This document shows positions 1 through 7,513 of a stretch of DNA of 28,561 nt, in pieces (position 1 is the stretch's first letter; every line of letters begins with the position of its first letter). Below the pieces are notes generated by a model that worked only from the letters and a program-made list of their open reading frames with translations, was not told the origin of the DNA and searched no databases. The DNA is from DATHVR01 sp035461175 (GTDB taxonomy: Bacteria > Actinomycetota > Acidimicrobiia > Spongiisociales > ZC4RG35), in assembly GCA_035461175.1 (NCBI GenBank), contig DATHVR010000156.1:1-28561 (forward strand). The letters are read 5' to 3'. The position numbers were made by a program, and so were the translations under genes.

Positions 1-3
1 TAT

Positions 4-22
4 GTGGGGGTACTGCCCCCAC
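4..22. terminator. Hairpin at the window edge, possible terminator
   Basis: A 7-bp stem (GTGGGGG at 4-10, CCCCCAC at 16-22) closes a 5-nt loop. No T-run follows. It may end a gene outside the window. The rest of 1-141 shows no convincing coding sequence, and the 72-aa open frame there is GC-rich low-complexity translation with no recognisable motif. Confidence 0.3.
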
Positions 23-141
23 ACCCCCACGGCTGCTCGTCCCCATCGGCCCTGAGAGGGGCCATCCGCCCACCCATCTCACGAGGAGCGTCGTCTGTCG
101 TTGGAGGTCTCGGACGGTGGGGGCCCAAGAGGCTTTTCGGC

Positions 142-1191
142 TTAGAGATCTTCGAGGAGGACCCGGGCCGCCCAGGCCACCGGGTCGGCCATCTCGGCTT
201 GCGTCGGCATGCGATCGGGTGAGGTCCACAGCCGCTTCAGCTCGTCGGGGCCGTAGCGGCGTTCCACCTCGAGGCAGAACTCGCGGCCCTGGGTGATCAC
301 CTCACTGGAGGGGGAGGCAGGACCGAAGGGGACCGGGGCCTCGGCCGGGGCCCGTTCGAAGTCCCGGGCCTGGCGGATGGCGGCCAGGTCGGGGAGCAGC
401 TCCTCGGTGGATCGCTCGGTGAGGAGGCGGGCGTAACCGGCCAGCAGACCCAGGTAGGCCTCGGTCTCGCCCCGGGCCTGCTGGGTTTCCTCGCCGCCGA
501 ACAGGTCTCCCAATTCTCCCGCCACCGCCTCCTGAATCTGGGCAGGGTCGGTCATTCCCATCAGGCCGGTGAGCTGGTTGGGGTCGAAGTCGATGCTCTC
601 GGCCTCGGCCTCGAGCAGCCGGCGCAAATGTTCGGTCGTGAAGGGCACGGCGGTGACGGCCCGGTAGGCGACCTCCTCGGAAACGACCCACAGCCGCACC
701 GAGCTGGCCTCGAAGGAGTGGCGGGCGGCGAACTCCTCGACGTGGGGGACCACCACCGCCAGCGGGAGCGGACGATCGGTGGGGAGGGCGCCATCGAACG
801 CCGCCAGCACCCATCGGGCCAGGCCCCCGACCAGAGAACCCACCTGCATCCCGATCATCGCCGGAGCCAGCTGGGCCATCGGCCCGACCGTCCCGCCCAT
901 GTCCGAGAAGGGCTCGCTGAGATAGCCGAATGCCTCCAGGTGGCGGTCGGCCCACTCCCGCGAGTCGACCGGAAGGACGTCCTGGGCCGGTGACACCGTG
1001 ATCGCCCCCGAGTCCTCGAGCCGGTACTCGGCCAGCCGGGTGAGCTCGCGGTATTCCTCGGCCGCCCATGGCTCGACGGGTACTCGCTCTCCGGTCAGAT
1101 GATGGGATACCTCGGCGGCCAGCTTCCAGTTGACGGGGCCGGGCTGGTTGAAGAGTTCGAACAACCGTGAGAAGAGATCGTCGTCGCTCAT
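142..1191 (-). CDS. DUF2342-family zincin-like protein with degenerate zinc motif
   Basis: This 349-aa protein resembles the DUF2342 'putative hydrolase / F420-associated' family, which has a metallopeptidase-like fold. Family members normally carry a HExxH zinc helix. Here the equivalent helix, in the context WVVSEEVAYRAV, reads EEVAY at about residues 172-176: both zinc-binding histidines are replaced and only the catalytic-position glutamate remains. Peptidase activity is therefore doubtful and a binding or scaffold role is more likely (inference). I chose the ATG at 1191 because it overlaps the htrA stop codon in an ATGA junction (1188-1191), implying translational coupling. A GTG at 1200 would add three residues. 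In Mycobacterium tuberculosis a homologue (Rv3195) lies next to the PDZ protease and UPF0182 genes. Here those partners are about 9 kb away. The family call is fairly confident; the loss of activity is inferred from the motif. Confidence 0.8.
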   Translation of the reverse strand: MSDDDLFSRLFELFNQPGPVNWKLAAEVSHHLTGERVPVEPWAAEEYRELTRLAEYRLEDSGAITVSPAQDVLPVDSREWADRHLEAFGYLSEPFSDMGGTVGPMAQLAPAMIGMQVGSLVGGLARWVLAAFDGALPTDRPLPLAVVVPHVEEFAARHSFEASSVRLWVVSEEVAYRAVTAVPFTTEHLRRLLEAEAESIDFDPNQLTGLMGMTDPAQIQEAVAGELGDLFGGEETQQARGETEAYLGLLAGYARLLTERSTEELLPDLAAIRQARDFERAPAEAPVPFGPASPSSEVITQGREFCLEVERRYGPDELKRLWTSPDRMPTQAEMADPVAWAARVLLEDL

Positions 1192-2411
1192 TCCGTCCAC
1201 TCTCCCAACTCGACCGTGAAGGTCAGTTCCTGGTCGCCGCGGAGGGAGCGAACCGTGATCTCGTCGCCCGCCCGTCGCATGCGAAGACGGGCGATCAGTT
1301 CCTGGATCGAGGTGACCTTTGCGCCTTCGATGGCGACGATTACGTCGGAGATCTGACCGCCGACGGCGGCATAAGCGGAATCCGTGCCGAGGGTGCTCAC
1401 CTCGACCCCGATCGGGACCGTGGCCCCGTCCAGGCCTTCAGTGACGGTCGTGCCCGAGATGCCGAGCAGGGCATGACGAACCTGCCCGTCCGCGATGAGA
1501 TCATCGGCCACGCTGACGGCCAGGTCGACCGGGACGGCGAAACCCAGACCTTCGGCGCCGACGTCCGAGACTCCGATGGCGGTGGTGATCCCGATCAGCT
1601 TGGCCTCGCCGTCGAGGAGAGCACCGCCGCTCGAGCCGCGGGTGATGGGAGCATCGGTCTGCAATAGCCCGTAGAGGATGTTGTCGCCCTCCACGGCCAG
1701 GGATCGGCCGGTGGCCGAGAGGATGCCGGTGGTCACCGAGGGGCCACCGAGCAGGCCCAGGGGGTTGCCGACCGCCACTGCCCGCTCTCCGATCACCAGG
1801 TCGCTGGCGGCTCCCAGCCGGATCGGTGCCAGGTCGGTCCGCTCTGAGGAGATGACGGCGATGTCGGTGAGCGGATCGGTTCCGACCAGTTCGGCCGAGT
1901 ATCCGATTCCGTCCGAGAAGATGACGAAGATCTCGGCCGCCCCTGAGACGACGTGATTGTTGGTGATGATGAAGCCGTCCTCCCGGTAGACGACACCCGA
2001 GCCACCGCCCCGGCCGCCGTCTTCGCCCAGCACCTCGACCGCCACGATGGAGGGGATGGCGGCCGCCGCCACGTCCGTGACGGACGGGGCCGCCGACAGG
2101 CCGGGAGGGGCGGCGGTGGTGGGAACTGCAGCCAGGGTGGTGGCGGGTTCGGCGATGACTCCGTCATCGAACCCGCCGGTCAACCCCAGCACCCCCAGCG
2201 TGACACCCGTTCCCAGCAGTGCCCCGCCGATGATTCCGAGCGCTATCCCCCAGCCATCCCGTCGCCGGGGAGCCTCGTCGGCCTCGACCTGGGGCTCGAA
2301 GGGAGTCGGGGGAGGACCGATCGGGCCCGCCGGCCACTCCGTCGAAGGCCACACCGGATCGGGGATATCCGGGCGCCGGGTGCCCGACTGGGAGCTGGGG
2401 ACGGGGTTCAT
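1188..2411 (-). CDS. HtrA/DegP-like membrane-anchored serine protease with PDZ domain
   Basis: This 407-aa S1C-family protease should act outside the membrane on misfolded or regulatory proteins. In order it has a proline-rich cytoplasmic N-terminus (1-50), one transmembrane helix (about 55-78), an Ala/Pro/Thr linker, a trypsin-like domain (about 110-300) and a PDZ domain (about 310-400). The catalytic triad is visible: His153 (NNHVV), Asp183 (LTDIAV) and Ser261 (RGSSGGA). The usual GNSGG reads GSSGG, which keeps the nucleophile. The ATG at 2411 has no Shine-Dalgarno sequence. A TACAAT box ends 9 nt upstream, suggesting a leaderless transcript. It is divergent from moaE (14-bp gap) and overlaps the downstream DUF2342 gene by 4 nt. 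The single TM anchor with a cytoplasmic Pro-rich tail is the PepD/HtrA arrangement common in actinobacteria. Confidence 0.92.
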   Translation of the reverse strand: MNPVPSSQSGTRRPDIPDPVWPSTEWPAGPIGPPPTPFEPQVEADEAPRRRDGWGIALGIIGGALLGTGVTLGVLGLTGGFDDGVIAEPATTLAAVPTTAAPPGLSAAPSVTDVAAAAIPSIVAVEVLGEDGGRGGGSGVVYREDGFIITNNHVVSGAAEIFVIFSDGIGYSAELVGTDPLTDIAVISSERTDLAPIRLGAASDLVIGERAVAVGNPLGLLGGPSVTTGILSATGRSLAVEGDNILYGLLQTDAPITRGSSGGALLDGEAKLIGITTAIGVSDVGAEGLGFAVPVDLAVSVADDLIADGQVRHALLGISGTTVTEGLDGATVPIGVEVSTLGTDSAYAAVGGQISDVIVAIEGAKVTSIQELIARLRMRRAGDEITVRSLRGDQELTFTVELGEWTE

Positions 2412-2416
2412 AGACT
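2411..2416 (+). promoter_or_regulatory. -10 box for leaderless moaE
   Basis: TAGACT (TANNNT) lies exactly 9 nt before the moaE ATG at 2426, which has no Shine-Dalgarno sequence. No clear -35 element is visible. The box starts on the first base of the htrA start codon. Confidence 0.5.
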
Positions 2417-2420
2417 GTTG

Positions 2421-2426
2421 ATTGTA
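2421..2426 (-). promoter_or_regulatory. -10 box for leaderless htrA-like gene
   Basis: On the minus strand TACAAT lies exactly 9 nt before the ATG at 2411. Its first base is the first base of the moaE start codon on the other strand, so the two divergent promoters interlock. No clear -35 element is visible. Confidence 0.55.
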
Positions 2427-2860
2427 TGGAAGGTGCAGAGAAAACCGTCCGGATCGCCATCCGGGACCGGCCGCTCGACCCGGCCGCCGCCCTGGCCGAG
2501 GTGGAACGTCCCGGAGCGGGGGCAGTCGCCCTGTTCGTCGGCACCGTCCGTGACCACTCCGAGGCCCGTTCCGGAGTGACCCATCTCGAGTACGAAGCCT
2601 TCGAGGAGCGGGTCGAGGAGGCGATCGGGGTGATCGTCGGCGAAGCCCTCGCCCGCTGGCCGATCCTGGCCGGAGTGGTAGAACACCGGATCGGGATCGT
2701 GGACTTGGGCGGCCCCGCGGTGGTAGTGGCGGTTTCGACCGCCCACCGCCAGGACGCCTTCGAAGCAGCCCGTTACCTCATCGACGAACTCAAGGCCCGC
2801 GCCCCCCTTTGGAAAAAGGAGCACTGGCCCGGCGGCGGCGAATGGATCGAAGGTGGATGA
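2426..2860 (+). CDS. moaE: Molybdopterin synthase catalytic subunit MoaE
   Basis: MoaE transfers sulfur from the MoaD thiocarboxylate to precursor Z (cPMP), making molybdopterin in the cytoplasm. The 144-aa length is normal. Residues matching the E. coli active site keep their spacing: Arg42 (FVGTVRD), His107-Arg108 (AHRQDAF), Lys123 and Lys130 (ELKARAPLWKKE). No moaD or other molybdenum-cofactor gene is in the window, so its partner must be encoded elsewhere. The ATG has no Shine-Dalgarno sequence and appears leaderless, with a promoter shared head-to-head with the HtrA-like gene. The spacer after it carries a 7-bp-period repeat. Confidence 0.95.
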   Translation: MEGAEKTVRIAIRDRPLDPAAALAEVERPGAGAVALFVGTVRDHSEARSGVTHLEYEAFEERVEEAIGVIVGEALARWPILAGVVEHRIGIVDLGGPAVVVAVSTAHRQDAFEAARYLIDELKARAPLWKKEHWPGGGEWIEGG

Positions 2861-2882
2861 GGGTCCATCGCCGGACGATATC

Positions 2883-2932
2883 GAGTACTGAGTACCGAGT
2901 ACTGAGGGGGTGAAGGTCGGGACTCAGCACTC
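2883..2932. repeat. 7-bp-period tandem repeat with inverted copy
   Basis: Three contiguous heptads (GAGTACT, GAGTACC, GAGTACT) occupy 2883-2903. An inverted copy at 2922-2932 (ACTCAGCACTC) can pair with 2883-2893 with one mismatch. The element lies in the 251-bp moaE-acyl-CoA ligase spacer (2861-3111). The rest of that spacer is lower in GC near 2990-3060 and probably holds the promoter of the next gene, but I cannot identify a convincing -35/-10 pair. Confidence 0.7.
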
Positions 2933-3111
2933 TCCCCCCGCCACCGGTGACCTGACTGAGCGTGAACCACGGCCCGACCTCGCTGCGATTCGGCAAACCG
3001 TTTCGTCGATTCGTTAACTTTCCCGTTCTTGTCCGGCAAGCCGGGCGATTTTGCTCTATTGTCCCGCACGCCGTCCCCCCTCGGGGACGGTCAAGCGGCA
3101 GAGGAGCAGCC

Positions 3112-4989
3112 ATGACGACCATGGTCGAGAGGACGGAAATTCCCCCGGTCGGCTCGGGATATCCCACCGTCGCGGCGCGGGTACGGGCCCGGGCCGCCGA
3201 GATGCCGGGAGCCGTGGCGATGCGCGAGAAGGATCTCGGCATCTGGCAGGAGGTCACCTGGGAGAAGCTGTGGGAGGACATCCGCCTCGCCGCCCACGCC
3301 CTGCTGGCACTGGGCGTCGAGAAGGGTGATCGAGTCTCCATCCACTCCGAGGACCGTCCCGAGTGGATCATCCTCGACTTCGCCACCGTGGCGGTGCGCG
3401 GGATCACCGTGGGGTTGTATCCCACCAATCCGGCCGCCGAGGTCGAGTACCTCCTCAAGGACTCGGGCGCGAAGATTCATCTCGCCGAGGATCAGGAGCA
3501 GGCGGACAAGGTGATGGAGGTGATCGACCGCCTCACCGAGCTCGAGAAGATCATCCATGTCGAGCCGCGCGGTTTCCGGGCGTATCGCGACGACGACCGC
3601 TTCATCTTCTGGGACGATCTGTTGGAACTGGGCCGTCGCCACGCCGAGGAGAACCCGGGGGCGGTCGAGCGGGTCATGGCCGAGGCCCACGAGGACGACA
3701 TCATCACGCTCGTCTATACCTCGGGGACCACCGGCCCCCCCAAGGGGGCAATGCTCACCAACAAGAACTTCTCGTTCTGCGTGGAGCGGGTGGTGGAGGG
3801 CGATGGCCGCCTGGCCGGTAATCGCAGCGCCACCCCTGAAGACCAGATCCTCACCTATCTGCCTCTGTGCCACGTTGCCGAGCGGATCTTCTCTGCCTGG
3901 CACCTGGCCGCCCTGGGCACCGTCCTCAATTTCGCCGAATCGATCGAGACCGTGCAGCAGAACCTGCGTGAGGTCCAGCCCACCCTCTTCTTCGCGGTGC
4001 CGCGGATCTGGGAGAAGATCCACGCCACCGTCTATATCAAGGGCCGGGACGCCACCTGGTTCAAGCGCCTGTGGTTTGAGCTCGGCATGAAGGCGGCGGG
4101 CGTGATCGGAAAGGACCGCGTCGCCAACGATGGCAACGACACCTTCCGGTCGCGGGTCCTCGATTGGATCTTCACCCCCCTCATGTTCCGTGCCCTGCGG
4201 GAGCGGATCGGCCTCCGCCGCGTCGATTGGGCCGGCACCGGCGCCGCCGCCATCGCCCCCGAGGTGATCGAGGACTTCATCGGCATGGGGATTCCCATCC
4301 ACGAGCTCTACGGCATGACCGAGAACTCGGCCGTGGCCACCATCAACTACTGGGGTCGCAACAAGGTGGGCACGGTGGGCGAGCCGGTCAAGGGGATCGG
4401 ATTCCGGATCGATCCCGAGACGGGCGAGATCCAGACCCAGCATGACGGCGTGTTCAAGGGCTACTGGAACAAGCCCGAGGCCACCGAGGAGGCCCTGACC
4501 GAGGACCGCTGGCTGAAGACCGGTGACGTGGGGGAGTGGGTCGATGGGACTCACGTCAAGATCGTCGACCGGATCAAGCACATCATCATCACCTCGGGCG
4601 GCAAGAACATCTCTCCTTCCGAGATCGAGAACAGCCTCAAGACCTCGCCCTACGTCAAGGAGGCGATGGTGATCGGCGACGGGCGCAAGTACCTGACCGC
4701 CCTGATCGGGATCGAACTCGACACGGTGGGTGACTGGGCCACGCGGAGGAACATCCCCTACACCACCTATCGCGACCTGTCCGAGAAGCCCGAGGTGATC
4801 GAACTGGTCCAGGGTGTGGTCGATGCCACCAACGAGAAGTTCGCCCGGGTGGAGAACATCCGCAAGTTCCGGCTCCTCCCCAAGGAACTCGATCACGAGG
4901 ACGGCGAGCTCACCGCCACCCAGAAGGTGAAGCGCAACGCCATGGAAGACATGTTCGGAGAACTGATCGCCGAGATGTACGGCTCGTGA
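3112..4989 (+). CDS. Long-chain fatty acid--CoA ligase (AMP-forming, FadD15-like)
   Basis: This 625-aa ANL-superfamily enzyme activates a carboxylic acid, probably a long-chain fatty acid, to acyl-AMP and then acyl-CoA. Visible motifs are the phosphate loop YTSGTTGPPKG (202-212), YGMTEN (400-405), KTGD with the ribose-binding Asp at about 472, and the hinge/C-domain RIKHIIITSGGKN (from about 487). The length suits the long-chain class, which is longer than acetyl- or aryl-CoA ligases of about 520-550 aa. I chose the ATG at 3112 because gaggag precedes it by a few bases. A GTG at 2962 in frame would add 50 residues unlike the family. Its stop overlaps the livH GTG start in a GTGA junction, so it is the first gene of the liv operon. 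This suggests that the imported compound, or a product of it, is CoA-activated (inference). Confidence 0.93.
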   Translation: MTTMVERTEIPPVGSGYPTVAARVRARAAEMPGAVAMREKDLGIWQEVTWEKLWEDIRLAAHALLALGVEKGDRVSIHSEDRPEWIILDFATVAVRGITVGLYPTNPAAEVEYLLKDSGAKIHLAEDQEQADKVMEVIDRLTELEKIIHVEPRGFRAYRDDDRFIFWDDLLELGRRHAEENPGAVERVMAEAHEDDIITLVYTSGTTGPPKGAMLTNKNFSFCVERVVEGDGRLAGNRSATPEDQILTYLPLCHVAERIFSAWHLAALGTVLNFAESIETVQQNLREVQPTLFFAVPRIWEKIHATVYIKGRDATWFKRLWFELGMKAAGVIGKDRVANDGNDTFRSRVLDWIFTPLMFRALRERIGLRRVDWAGTGAAAIAPEVIEDFIGMGIPIHELYGMTENSAVATINYWGRNKVGTVGEPVKGIGFRIDPETGEIQTQHDGVFKGYWNKPEATEEALTEDRWLKTGDVGEWVDGTHVKIVDRIKHIIITSGGKNISPSEIENSLKTSPYVKEAMVIGDGRKYLTALIGIELDTVGDWATRRNIPYTTYRDLSEKPEVIELVQGVVDATNEKFARVENIRKFRLLPKELDHEDGELTATQKVKRNAMEDMFGELIAEMYGS

Positions 4990-5957
4990 CACCCGATCTC
5001 CTGATCTTCGGTCAGGTGACGGGGACCGCCTTCGGCCGAATGGTGGTGGATGCCTTCTCCCTGGGGTCGATCTACGCCCTGTTGGCGATGGGATTTGTCA
5101 TCATCTTCAAGGCCACTCAGGTCCTCAACTTCGCCCACGGCGCGCTGGCTGCCCTGGGGGCCTTCCTGGTGGCCGCCTTCGCCACCCTGCTCGATATCCC
5201 CGGCCAGTGGATGGGCGATGCTCCCCGCGCGCTGAAGTGGACGGCCTCGGTGGTGCTGGCGCTGGCTGTCGCCACCTTGATCGGGATGGTGGTGGAACGG
5301 CTCGTCATCCGACCGATGATTGGTGAGGAACTCTTCGCCGTGGCGATCGTCACCCTCGGTCTCGACATCGTGATCCGTACCATCACGAACGACTTCATCG
5401 GCCAGCAGGCCCGGCCCCTCGGCGACCCCTTCGGGACCAAGGTTCTCGATGCCGGCTGGGCCCTGATTCCGTACTCGGTAATCGCCCAGGTCCTCACCAC
5501 CCTGGTGCTGGTGGTGCTGGTGGCGGTGTTCTTTCGAAGCCGGATGGGCATCGCCATGCAGGCCACGGCCTTCGATCAGGAGGCGGCCCGGGCTCAGGGG
5601 ATCGACGTCGGAAGGGTGTTCTCGATCGCCTGGGGAATCGGGGCCTTCCTGGCCGGGGTGGCGGGCATCTTCCTGGCGGTGTTCCCTCGCCGTGCCTCGG
5701 GCGTGGACCAGCAGACCGCCTTCATCGCTTTCGCCGCCTTTCCCGCCATCATCCTCGGGGGTCTCGACTCGGTGGTGGGAGCCGTCGTAGGCGGCTTCCT
5801 GGTTGGCCTGGTCCAGGCTCTTGCCACCACCTACTTGTCTCATTTCTCGTTCATCGGCACCGGCTTCGGCGGCGTCGTTCCCTACCTGCTGATGCTGCTG
5901 GTGCTGCTGTTCCGTCCCTACGGTCTGTTCGGCTCCGAGGAGATCCGAAGGGTATGA
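4986..5957 (+). CDS. livH: Branched-chain amino acid-type ABC transporter permease LivH
   Basis: This 323-aa inner-membrane permease is one half of the LivHM translocation channel. About eight hydrophobic helices are visible, together with the family-typical early segment LGSIYALLAMGFVIIFKATQ followed by NFAHG, and the coupling-loop region AMQATAFDQEAARAQGID (about 196-213) that contacts the ATPases. The GTG start overlaps the stop of the acyl-CoA ligase by 4 nt, so coupled translation is likely. A 172-bp structured spacer separates it from livM. Substrate cannot be assigned from the permease. This family carries branched-chain amino acids but also amides, urea and aromatic acids. Confidence 0.93.
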   Translation: MTPDLLIFGQVTGTAFGRMVVDAFSLGSIYALLAMGFVIIFKATQVLNFAHGALAALGAFLVAAFATLLDIPGQWMGDAPRALKWTASVVLALAVATLIGMVVERLVIRPMIGEELFAVAIVTLGLDIVIRTITNDFIGQQARPLGDPFGTKVLDAGWALIPYSVIAQVLTTLVLVVLVAVFFRSRMGIAMQATAFDQEAARAQGIDVGRVFSIAWGIGAFLAGVAGIFLAVFPRRASGVDQQTAFIAFAAFPAIILGGLDSVVGAVVGGFLVGLVQALATTYLSHFSFIGTGFGGVVPYLLMLLVLLFRPYGLFGSEEIRRV

Positions 5958-5990
5958 GGGGCTCGCAAAGAGCTAAGGCGCGCTTGACCC

Positions 5991-6073
5991 GACCCCTTTG
6001 GGGTCGCCCCCTATCCCGCTTCGCGGGGGCCCATTCCCCCCTCGCTTCGCTCCGGGGGGCAAAGCTCCGGGGG
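5991..6073. repeat. Cluster of short hairpins and a 9-bp direct repeat in the livH-livM spacer
   Basis: The spacer holds GACCCC-TTT-GGGGTC (5991-6005), CCCGC-TTC-GCGGG (6015-6027) and a run of C then G (6036-6059) able to fold. CTCCGGGGG occurs twice (6050-6058 and 6065-6073). There is no T-run, so processing or transcript stabilisation is as likely as termination. Confidence 0.55.
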
Positions 6074-6108
6074 ACTAAGCACTCACCACTCACTACCCAC
6101 CACTCACG
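6074..6108. repeat. 7-bp-period tandem repeat, five units
   Basis: The contiguous heptads are ACTAAGC, ACTCACC, ACTCACT, ACCCACC and ACTCACG. It ends 21 bp before the livM ATG and just upstream of its Shine-Dalgarno sequence. Confidence 0.75.
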
Positions 6109-6129
6109 ACGGCGGCCGGAGGTCGCCAC

Positions 6130-7392
6130 ATGAGAGGCCGGCCGCTGCTTCGTACCTCTTATGAGGCTGATCAGGCGATATTTCCCACCACCACCCAGAA
6201 GGTGATGGTCACTCTCTTCCTGGTGGTCCTGGTGGCGGTTCCCTTTTTCCGGGAGGGCTCGATCGGCACGGCCGGTTCACTTCCCGGTCCGAACTTCCTG
6301 GCTTCCGAGGACTGGCTGCGGCTGCTGACCCAATTGGGGATCTTCATGATCGGAGCCCTGGGGCTGAACATCCTCACCGGGTTCGCAGGGCAGGTGTCGC
6401 TGGGGCATGCCTTTTTCATGGCGGTGGGTGCCTACACCGCTGCCGTCCTCGGTGCCGAATCGGGGGCGCTGTGGGGCCTGGGTCTGCCGATGTGGGTGTG
6501 GTTGCCACTGGCGGGCATCGTGCCGGCGCTGGTTGGCGTCCTGATATCCCCGGCGGCGGTGCGGGTGCGCGGTCTGTATCTGGCAATTGTCACCCTGGGA
6601 CTGGTTTTCATCGGCGAGTACCTGTGGCTGAACATGGATTTCATCACCGGCGGATCCCAGTCGGGCCGCTCCTTCCCGAACATGCAGTTCCGTCTGTGGA
6701 AGGAGGAGGTGCCGCTGTTCGACATGGAGACCCCCGCCACCTGGCTGGGGACCTTCAACGTCACCGCCAACGCCAAGTTCTACCTGTTTATCGTCGTGTT
6801 GGTGGCGCTGTTGACCGTCGTGGCCAAGAATCTCCAGCGCACCCGGCCGGGACGGGCCTTCATGTCGATCCGGGACCGTGACGTGGCCGCCGAGGTGATG
6901 GGCGTCAACGAGTTCGGAACGAAGACGGTCGCCTTCGCCATCTCCTCCTTCTACGCCGGGATCGCCGGGGCCCTGCTCGCCACGTTCATCGGACGGACGG
7001 TTCCGGAGCAATGGAACCTGCTGCTGTCGGTCGAGTTCATCGCCATCATCCTCATCGGTGGAATCGGCACCATCTCCGGGACGCTGATGGGGGCGACATT
7101 CGTGATCATCCTTCCCCGGCTGGTGGAGGATTTCACCAAGCTCATGCAGGAGTTGATGGCCCAAGGAGGGGTGTGGTCGACGATCCTCGATCCGATCGTC
7201 TCCACCGGCAGCGGCGACGGGGGCCTCATCAACACCTCGGCCGGCGTCGCCCCGGGTTTGTCCACGGACCAGCTCAATTTCGTGATCTACGGCGCCTTGA
7301 TCATCGTCTTTTTGATCTTTGAACCGCTCGGCCTGTACGGAGTCTGGCTGCGGATTCGCAACTACTGGAAGGGCTGGCCATTCACATACTGA
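6130..7392 (+). CDS. livM: Branched-chain amino acid-type ABC transporter permease LivM
   Basis: This 420-aa permease is the second channel subunit and partners LivH. It shows the LivM hallmark LGLNILTGFAGQVSLGHAFFMAVGAYTAA (about 77-105), an EAA-like coupling segment RTRPGRAFMSIRDRDVAAEVMGVN (about 238-261) and roughly nine to ten helices. It is longer than many LivM proteins (about 300-350 aa). Much of the excess lies between helices, around residues 170-215 and 330-375 (a Gly/Ser-rich loop near GSGDGG). ggaggt at about 6119-6124 supports the ATG at 6130. Downstream, a stem-loop-rich 121-bp spacer precedes the binding-protein gene. Confidence 0.92.
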   Translation: MRGRPLLRTSYEADQAIFPTTTQKVMVTLFLVVLVAVPFFREGSIGTAGSLPGPNFLASEDWLRLLTQLGIFMIGALGLNILTGFAGQVSLGHAFFMAVGAYTAAVLGAESGALWGLGLPMWVWLPLAGIVPALVGVLISPAAVRVRGLYLAIVTLGLVFIGEYLWLNMDFITGGSQSGRSFPNMQFRLWKEEVPLFDMETPATWLGTFNVTANAKFYLFIVVLVALLTVVAKNLQRTRPGRAFMSIRDRDVAAEVMGVNEFGTKTVAFAISSFYAGIAGALLATFIGRTVPEQWNLLLSVEFIAIILIGGIGTISGTLMGATFVIILPRLVEDFTKLMQELMAQGGVWSTILDPIVSTGSGDGGLINTSAGVAPGLSTDQLNFVIYGALIIVFLIFEPLGLYGVWLRIRNYWKGWPFTY

Positions 7393-7443
7393 TCCTTTTT
7401 TCCCCCAAAGCCTGCACCCGGCAGGTACAACAACAGAGACGTT

Positions 7444-7485
7444 CGGGCCCGAAAGGGCCCGGCCGGTCCGGCCGTCAGGCCGGGC
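7444..7485 (+). promoter_or_regulatory. Overlapping stem-loops before livK
   Basis: CGGGCCC (7444-7450) and GGGCCCG (7455-7461) form a stem with a GAAA tetraloop. An alternative stem pairs GCCCGGCC (7457-7464) with GGCCGGGC (7478-7485). The two share 7457-7461 and cannot coexist. The livK Shine-Dalgarno sequence (gaggagga) follows at 7499-7506. Such stems often protect the abundant binding-protein message; that role is inferred. Confidence 0.55.
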
Positions 7486-7513
7486 TTGACCAACCAAGAG
7501 GAGGAAACCGACG

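Noticed and set aside
2962..3111. A 50-residue N-terminal extension of the acyl-CoA ligase
   Set aside because: Unlike family sequence; a good ribosome-binding site precedes the ATG at 3112.
3091..4992. A 633-aa open frame antisense to the acyl-CoA ligase
   Set aside because: Shadow of a well-recognised enzyme; composition is typical of reverse-frame translation.
6074..6108. Possible CRISPR-like array
   Set aside because: Units are 7 bp, contiguous and degenerate, with no spacers and no cas genes.
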